The position numbers were made by a program, and so were the translations under genes. From Nitrospirales bacterium LBB_01 (lineage in GTDB: Bacteria; Nitrospirota; Thermodesulfovibrionia; Thermodesulfovibrionales; Magnetobacteriaceae), in NCBI GenBank assembly GCA_004376055.2, contig CP049016.1, positions 124,001-188,000 on the forward strand: 64,000 nucleotides of DNA. The letters are read 5' to 3'. Position 1 is the stretch's first letter, and each line of letters starts with the position of its first letter. Below are positions 59,058 to 64,000 of this stretch, in pieces. Under the pieces are notes generated by a model. It did not search any database, was not told the origin of the DNA, and saw only the letters and a list, made by a program, of their open reading frames with translations.

Positions 59058-59543
59058 TTACCACTTAATTCCAATACTTTTCAAATAATCCTGAGCAAGT
59101 TTTAATCCCATTTGTGCAGCTTTTATCTGGTCAGCCGTAGCCCTCTCACGATTCCCCATATTGAAGTGGCAATAGCCGCGCACATAGTAAGCATCGGCGT
59201 CATTTGGGTCTATCTCAATGGCCTTTGTAAAATCTGCGGCTGCTCGGAAATAATCTCCCTTTTTACCATACGTAATTCCACGGTTAAAGCAAGCGTCAGC
59301 ATCCTCAGTGTTCATCTCTATGGTTTTATTGAGATACGTCAGTGCCTTATCATAATTTCCCTTTGCAGAGAGTGAAGTTCCGGTGTTGTAATGTGCGTCA
59401 ATGTTTTCAGGGTCTATCTCCAGAGCTTTGGTAAACTCCTTGAGCGCCTTGTCATGTTGGAATCTTCTTGCATAGGCATACCCGCTGTTAACATACATGC
59501 CAGCCTCTTTGAGGTTCAGCTCTCCATCCCTTGCATCAATCAC
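59058..59543 (-). CDS. Small TPR protein
   Basis: A 161-aa cytosolic protein made of about three to four tetratricopeptide repeats (DKALKEFTKALEIDPENIDAHYN is one unit). GTG 59543 follows AGGAGG. TPRs mediate protein contacts; the partner is unknown. It lies divergently from the TPR-SGNH lipoprotein, whose repeats have the same DYTKAIEIDP style, so the two may be related. Confidence 0.87.
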   Translation of the reverse strand: MIDARDGELNLKEAGMYVNSGYAYARRFQHDKALKEFTKALEIDPENIDAHYNTGTSLSAKGNYDKALTYLNKTIEMNTEDADACFNRGITYGKKGDYFRAAADFTKAIEIDPNDADAYYVRGYCHFNMGNRERATADQIKAAQMGLKLAQDYLKSIGIKW

Positions 59544-59736
59544 ATATACCTCCTAAATGTTTACCCGACGACTAGTGTTTTTAAGATAACCTTAAGCGGT
59601 TACCATACAACTACACCGATTATGCTAACAATATTTTGTTCATTTTTGCAATAATTACTCTAACTTTTTGTTTTGATAAAATTTTTAATGCTTGCTGTAG
59701 TTGACAGCTTTTTGTTATAAAACAGGGGGGTAATAT

Positions 59737-61395
59737 ATGAAAAGGATAATTTGTGTTTTGTGTTTGGTACCATTGTTTTTGCTATTTTCTTGTCATACCG
59801 CCGACACAGGTCCAAAGACCGCAATTGACTATGTAAAACGCGGTAATGCCTTTAAGAAGGGCGACATTAATATGGCTATTGCTGATTATACCAAAGCTAT
59901 TGAGACAGACCCAAAGAGCGGCATTGCGTATTATACTCGTGCGACAGCCTATGAAGAAATTGGAGATTATAAAAGAGCTGTTGCCGATTATTCTAAAGCT
60001 ATTGGGATAAATCCTAAAAATCCTCTGGGGTACTATAAGCGGTGTAATTTATATGAAAAAATAGGAGACTATGACAACACAACAAAGGGTTATACGAAGC
60101 TTCTTGAAATGGATCCCAAAGATGTTCTTGCGTACTATAAGCGCGGAGCTTTATATGATACAATGGGAAAGTATGATAACGCTGTCACTGATTACACCAA
60201 AGCGATTGAAATAAGCCCGAGGTACCCGCAAGCATATATACTGCGTGGTACAGCCTATATGAAAAATGGAGATTACGACAAGGCGTTTGCTGATTTTAAT
60301 AAGGTCATTGAACTTGATCCAAAACATCCTGATGTTTATACGGTTCGGGCGGAATTATATTCTAAAAAGGGGGATTATGACAGGGCTTTTCCCGACTATA
60401 ACAAAGCCGTCTCAGGTTATGTTGAACTTCATGACACACCAAAGCTTATTAAGCTATATTCAACTCGTGGTTTTCTCTATGAGCAAAAGGGATATTACGA
60501 TAAAGCAATCGCTGATTACTCCAACGCTATAGATATAAATCAACAGGATGCAGAGATGTACTACAAACGCGCTAATCTATACCTTAAAACCGGAGAGGAC
60601 GCTAATGCACTGGCTGATTTAAACAGTGTTATCGATATAAGCCCTATGACATACGTTAGTGCATATATTTATCTTGGCGATTTATATAAGAAAAAGGGGA
60701 ACCTCGACAAAGCCATTGCTAACTACATAGAGGCGGCACGGCTTGGTGATAAGAATTCACAAAGATACTTAGACGATAACGGTTATAAGTGGAATGTGGT
60801 GTTACCGAAGGGTAGTTCTGACACCATAATGTTTCTCGGTAACAGCGTAACAACCCAGGGAAATTGGGCTATGCATTTTCCCGGCAACAATGTCATAATT
60901 GCAAAACTAGTCCTTTGGGAAAAAAATATAGAGAACGACTTGGCATTTTTAGTCAACAATACAAAAAATAATGCAGAATCACGACCAACAAAAATATTCA
61001 TTATGACCGGTATTGCAATATTGCGTGCAGGAGTTGAAACAAGAGTTTTTATAAATGAATACATGAAAGCTTTAAGCATTCTCTCAAGCAATCTGCCTGA
61101 CACGAAAATATATGTTCAAAGCGTTTTGCCTGTAATTCTGAAAGACCCTGCAGAAAATACCATAGTTAATAGAAAAATCATTGAAGCAAACAGAGAATTG
61201 AAAATTGTGGTTTCAAAACTCAACAATGCAAACATACAGTATGTGGACTTATATAAAGGTTTTGTAGAACACGAGGGTGAGCACCTTAAGAGCGAGTATG
61301 CAGTTGAGGACGGCATCCACCTCAACAGGAGCGGATATGACCTTTGGGAATCGCTGATAAAAGATTATGTCTATAGCTCGCAGCGAAGGTATTAA
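59737..61395 (+). CDS. Lipoprotein with TPR array and degenerate SGNH hydrolase domain
   Basis: A 552-aa protein. The N-terminus is a lipoprotein signal (VPLFLLFSC, Cys19). Residues 30-345 hold about nine TPRs (AIADYTKAIETDPKSGIAYY). Residues 360-552 look like an SGNH/GDSL hydrolase: block I reads FLGNSVT, with Asn in place of the Asp before Ser; block III lacks the usual GxND; block V is complete (DGIHLNRSGY). The Ser-His parts of the site remain, so activity is possible but uncertain. AGGGGGG precedes ATG 59737. It would be anchored in the envelope and act on an acylated glycan or lipid. Confidence 0.82.
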   Translation: MKRIICVLCLVPLFLLFSCHTADTGPKTAIDYVKRGNAFKKGDINMAIADYTKAIETDPKSGIAYYTRATAYEEIGDYKRAVADYSKAIGINPKNPLGYYKRCNLYEKIGDYDNTTKGYTKLLEMDPKDVLAYYKRGALYDTMGKYDNAVTDYTKAIEISPRYPQAYILRGTAYMKNGDYDKAFADFNKVIELDPKHPDVYTVRAELYSKKGDYDRAFPDYNKAVSGYVELHDTPKLIKLYSTRGFLYEQKGYYDKAIADYSNAIDINQQDAEMYYKRANLYLKTGEDANALADLNSVIDISPMTYVSAYIYLGDLYKKKGNLDKAIANYIEAARLGDKNSQRYLDDNGYKWNVVLPKGSSDTIMFLGNSVTTQGNWAMHFPGNNVIIAKLVLWEKNIENDLAFLVNNTKNNAESRPTKIFIMTGIAILRAGVETRVFINEYMKALSILSSNLPDTKIYVQSVLPVILKDPAENTIVNRKIIEANRELKIVVSKLNNANIQYVDLYKGFVEHEGEHLKSEYAVEDGIHLNRSGYDLWESLIKDYVYSSQRRY

Positions 61396-61419
61396 CTATT
61401 GACGATTTTATAGCAGCGC

Positions 61420-61980
61420 TTACTTCGTTTTTTCTATTGATTTTCTGCCGCTCTCTGCCATGTTTATTTCCCATATAAGAGTTTTGGAGACACAGTCACC
61501 CGATACATCCGGAGGAATTACTTTTGACAGTTCATTGTATATTCGAGACGGTTTAAACTTACTCTTTCCTTCAACTACAACTAAAGCACCCTGCTTCTTA
61601 TAACTTGTAAACTCTGCACTTAGCACTCCTAATACAACATTCAAGGCAATGGTCTTATACTGCATATCTTGAACAGCCTGTATAACATCCTGGTTGTTTT
61701 CTCTGGGTATCAGCAAGGTCTTGATATCTTTCCTTTCAAAACGGATCTCTCCTTTTTTTTCCAATGCTTTGGCAGCTTTCATATATTCATCATTTTTTCT
61801 GGCAGAAGCATTTGCTGCGGGTAACTGAGCTGGAATTGAATATAAAACAACCCTCGGATAATCAAGTTCTTTTTCTATGATTTTTTTGTAAACTGCCATA
61901 TCATCTGCACACGCATAATTAATAAATAACAGGACAATTAGCTGTACTAATGCCATGTTGATAAACAGCCGCTTCAACAC
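61420..61980 (-). CDS. Secreted protein of unknown function
   Basis: A 186-aa protein with an N-terminal signal peptide (FINMALVQLIVLLFINYACADD) and a mixed alpha/beta body. I do not recognise the family. Notable segments are QDMQYKTIALNVVLGVLSAEFTSYKKQGALVVVEGKSKF and VSGDCVSKTLIWEI (split here by position). It starts with TTG 61980. It is convergent with the TPR-SGNH lipoprotein gene, 25 bases apart, and divergent from nothing informative. Confidence 0.6.
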   Translation of the reverse strand: MLKRLFINMALVQLIVLLFINYACADDMAVYKKIIEKELDYPRVVLYSIPAQLPAANASARKNDEYMKAAKALEKKGEIRFERKDIKTLLIPRENNQDVIQAVQDMQYKTIALNVVLGVLSAEFTSYKKQGALVVVEGKSKFKPSRIYNELSKVIPPDVSGDCVSKTLIWEINMAESGRKSIEKTK

Positions 61981-62115
61981 ATCTTACCCCTCATACTTGG
62001 TCATTTTTAAAATTAGCCGGTCTTTATATATTTTCAGAGCTATAGATTAACCGTAAGATATCTTTTATGTCAACACGCAATCGCTTATACAAAATTAAGG
62101 AAAGACTACTTGTAT

Positions 62116-64000
62116 TTACAACTTCTTATATGAAAACATCAACTCTGGAATATCCAGTGACGAGACTTGCATGAGGCGCTGTTTTAGGCGGCTGTAGCGC
62201 TTTCTTTCCTTGTCATTGTTTACTGCCATATAAAGAGCTTGCTTTGTGCCCACTAAAACCACAAGGCGCTTGCCACGGGTTACCGCCGTATATATCAGAT
62301 TTCGCTGAAGCATTATATAGTGCTGCGTGTGTATCGGGATTATAACTGCCGGATATTCACTCCCCTGTGATTTATGAATTGAAATAGCATAGGCTAAATA
62401 CACCTCATCCAGTTCCTTGTAGTCATAAGTAACGAGGCGGCCGTAGAAATTGATTTTCAACTCCTGAAGCTCCTCGTTTATGTCGTTAATTCTGCCAATA
62501 TCTCCATTGAAGACCTCTTTGTCGTAGTTATTTACGACCTGCATCACCTTATCACCGATCCGGAGAGTCTTACCCATACGCTGGATTCCGGCGGCTTCAG
62601 GATTTAGTGCGTTTTGAAGCTCCGCATTAAGGTTTGTAGTTCCCAGAAGTCCCTTGTTCATTGCGGTAAGGATTTGTATATCGCTATGCGTATCAAGATC
62701 AAAACGCTCCGGCAAAATTGTCTTATTCAGTTGCAGTATGATTTCAAGTATTTTTTCCGGATCCTTTTCCTCAAGGAAATAGAAACCTCCGGCTTTGTCA
62801 AGGTCTTTGACCAGAATCGGCCCCTCGCCTTTGTTTATCTTATGAGCGTTTGTCACTATGAGACTTGTCTGAGACTGACGGAATATTTCGTTAAGCATCA
62901 CCGTGTGCACAACTTTTGACTCTATAATATCTTTCAAAACCGTTCCCGCTCCAACCGACGGCAGCTGATCTACATCCCCTACAAGAATAAGCGTTATCCC
63001 CACAGGAAGTGCCCGCAAAAGCTGATACATCAGCATTGTATCGACCATAGAGGCCTCATCAACGACAAGTAAATCCGCTACCAATGGGTTTTTTTCGTTT
63101 CTCTTAAATGCGCCCTCCTTAGGGCTAAAGTCAAGCATTCGGTGAATTGTCTTAGCCTCTGAGCGGGTAACCTCAGACATCCGTTTTGAAGCGCGTCCGG
63201 TTGGCGCACACAGCGATATTTTAAGCCCAAGCTGTTTATACACCCGCAGTATTGAATTGATTATTGTGGTTTTACCTGTGCCTGGGCCACCTGTTATTAT
63301 TAACACCTTTTCAGTAAATGAGCCTCTGACCGCCTCCTTTTGCGCCGCCGCCAATTTAATGTGAAGCTCCTTTTGCACCCAGTCTATCGCCTTAATGTCA
63401 TCAAAGTCATTTATCGTTACAGGAGCAGATTTTAGATTTGCTATCATTTTAGTTATGCCAAGCTCTGCCGTATAGTATTTGTTAAGATACACCATACTTG
63501 AGTTAACTCCGGTCTTGCCCTCAAGGGAATCTTCTAAAACCAGACTACCGGCATCCACCTGAGCCGATATTGCGCGCACCACGTTTTCTTTTGGTATCTC
63601 AAGCACCTTAACACACTCATCTATAAAGGAGTCAAAAGGAAAACAGACATTTCCGGCATTAGTCAACTCAGTTAAAACAAACAAAACTCCAGCCTCAGCT
63701 CTTATCGGTGAGTTTTTCTCTACCCCCAGTTTAGCGGCAATCTTATCTGCTATCACAAACCCAATGCCCCATATCTCCATTGCAAGCCGATACGGATTTT
63801 CAGATACCACCCGCACAGAGTCGTTTCCGTAGCGCTTGTAAATTTTAGCGGCATACGCTGTGCTTACTCCGTAGCTTTGAAGAAACAACATCACACCCCG
63901 AATCTCACGTTGTTCGTCCCATGCGCTCTTTATCTGCTCAAGACGCTTATCCCCAATCCCTTCAACCTGTCGCAGCATTTCTATATCGTTCTCTATTATA
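62116..64000 (-). CDS. recD2: RecD2-type DNA helicase, 5' truncated by window edge
   Basis: An SF1B helicase of the RecD2 type. The frame is open to the end of the window, so ATG 63978 is internal and the first 100 or so residues are outside. Helix-hairpin-helix-like repeats (QVEGIGDKRLEQI; VSTAYAAKIYKRYG) come first, then Walker A ITGGPGTGKTTIINSI, Walker B LLVVDEASMVDTMLMYQLL, and motifs GDVDQLPSVGAGTVLKDI, LNEIFRQSQTSLIV and YAISIHKSQGSEYPAV. RecD2 unwinds 5'-3' in DNA repair independently of RecBC. Confidence 0.94.
   Translation of the reverse strand, partial: IIENDIEMLRQVEGIGDKRLEQIKSAWDEQREIRGVMLFLQSYGVSTAYAAKIYKRYGNDSVRVVSENPYRLAMEIWGIGFVIADKIAAKLGVEKNSPIRAEAGVLFVLTELTNAGNVCFPFDSFIDECVKVLEIPKENVVRAISAQVDAGSLVLEDSLEGKTGVNSSMVYLNKYYTAELGITKMIANLKSAPVTINDFDDIKAIDWVQKELHIKLAAAQKEAVRGSFTEKVLIITGGPGTGKTTIINSILRVYKQLGLKISLCAPTGRASKRMSEVTRSEAKTIHRMLDFSPKEGAFKRNEKNPLVADLLVVDEASMVDTMLMYQLLRALPVGITLILVGDVDQLPSVGAGTVLKDIIESKVVHTVMLNEIFRQSQTSLIVTNAHKINKGEGPILVKDLDKAGGFYFLEEKDPEKILEIILQLNKTILPERFDLDTHSDIQILTAMNKGLLGTTNLNAELQNALNPEAAGIQRMGKTLRIGDKVMQVVNNYDKEVFNGDIGRINDINEELQELKINFYGRLVTYDYKELDEVYLAYAISIHKSQGSEYPAVIIPIHTQHYIMLQRNLIYTAVTRGKRLVVLVGTKQALYMAVNNDKERKRYSRLKQRLMQVSSLDIPELMFSYKKL

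Overview
The window reads as chromosomal DNA from a Gram-negative, probably anaerobic or microaerophilic bacterium of moderate to low GC. Envelope genes (TolC-type channel, SPOR protein, PBP1C, lytic transglycosylase, lipoprotein), a B12-dependent ribonucleotide reductase, a cobalamin adenosyltransferase, a 2[4Fe-4S] ferredoxin and large PAS sensor kinases with AHQWKQPL-type H-boxes fit Nitrospirota or deltaproteobacterial-grade lineages. Nitrospirota is my best guess. It is inference: no rRNA, tRNA or other marker is present, and I found no CRISPR array.

Layout. 1-2.6 kb: end of tldD and a TolC-like gene. 2.6-5.4 kb: three copies of a palindromic MITE-like element around a cupin gene and a polytopic membrane protein. 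5.4-12.9 kb: nadA, a lytic transglycosylase, a TusA-like protein, a tandem glycosyltransferase pair, a Crp/Fnr regulator, an iron-type alcohol dehydrogenase with an ABM-domain protein, and an AEC transporter. 12.9-16.6 kb: a single-chain type IIG/ISP-like restriction-modification enzyme and an orphan antitoxin whose toxin was cut off by a MITE. 16.6-26 kb: coaE, nrdJ, alr, tatA, mobA, a TPR membrane protein and two family 2 glycosyltransferases. 26-33 kb: a YtxH/DUF948 operon, queA, a SPOR gene and the tightly overlapped phoH / membrane HD / ybeY / dgkA-PAP2 run.

32.8-37.8 kb holds the most unusual unit. It has its own possible promoter and three close genes: an EEP-fold nuclease or phosphatase with a helical N-terminus and two helix-turn-helix-like repeats, a Fic protein with a variant active-site motif, and a protein with two intact HKD motifs (phospholipase D/nuclease fold). 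I propose it as a candidate undescribed conflict or defence cassette; function is inferred only from domains. 38-46 kb: pbpC, a DUF488 pair, radical SAM, an orphan cytochrome b C-terminal domain, cobO, an HD protein, a flavodoxin-fold reductase, a flippase-like protein and a ferredoxin. 46-52.4 kb: a three-gene sensor-kinase operon. 52.7-55.7 kb: a decaying MvaI/BcnI-like restriction system: one intact methyltransferase, one with two in-frame stops, and an endonuclease cut off by a MITE. 55.7-64 kb: a bi-domain oxidoreductase, a DUF2491-like gene apparently starting with ATA, OsmC, TPR proteins, a TPR-SGNH lipoprotein, a secreted protein and the recD2 end.

Two small repeat families tie the window together. 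Family A (about 175-250 bp, about 25-bp imperfect terminal inverted repeats, 8-bp target duplications at three copies) sits at gene ends and at the broken ends of a toxin and a restriction endonuclease. Family B (about 120 bp, ends in CCAAGT/ACTTGG) occurs twice.
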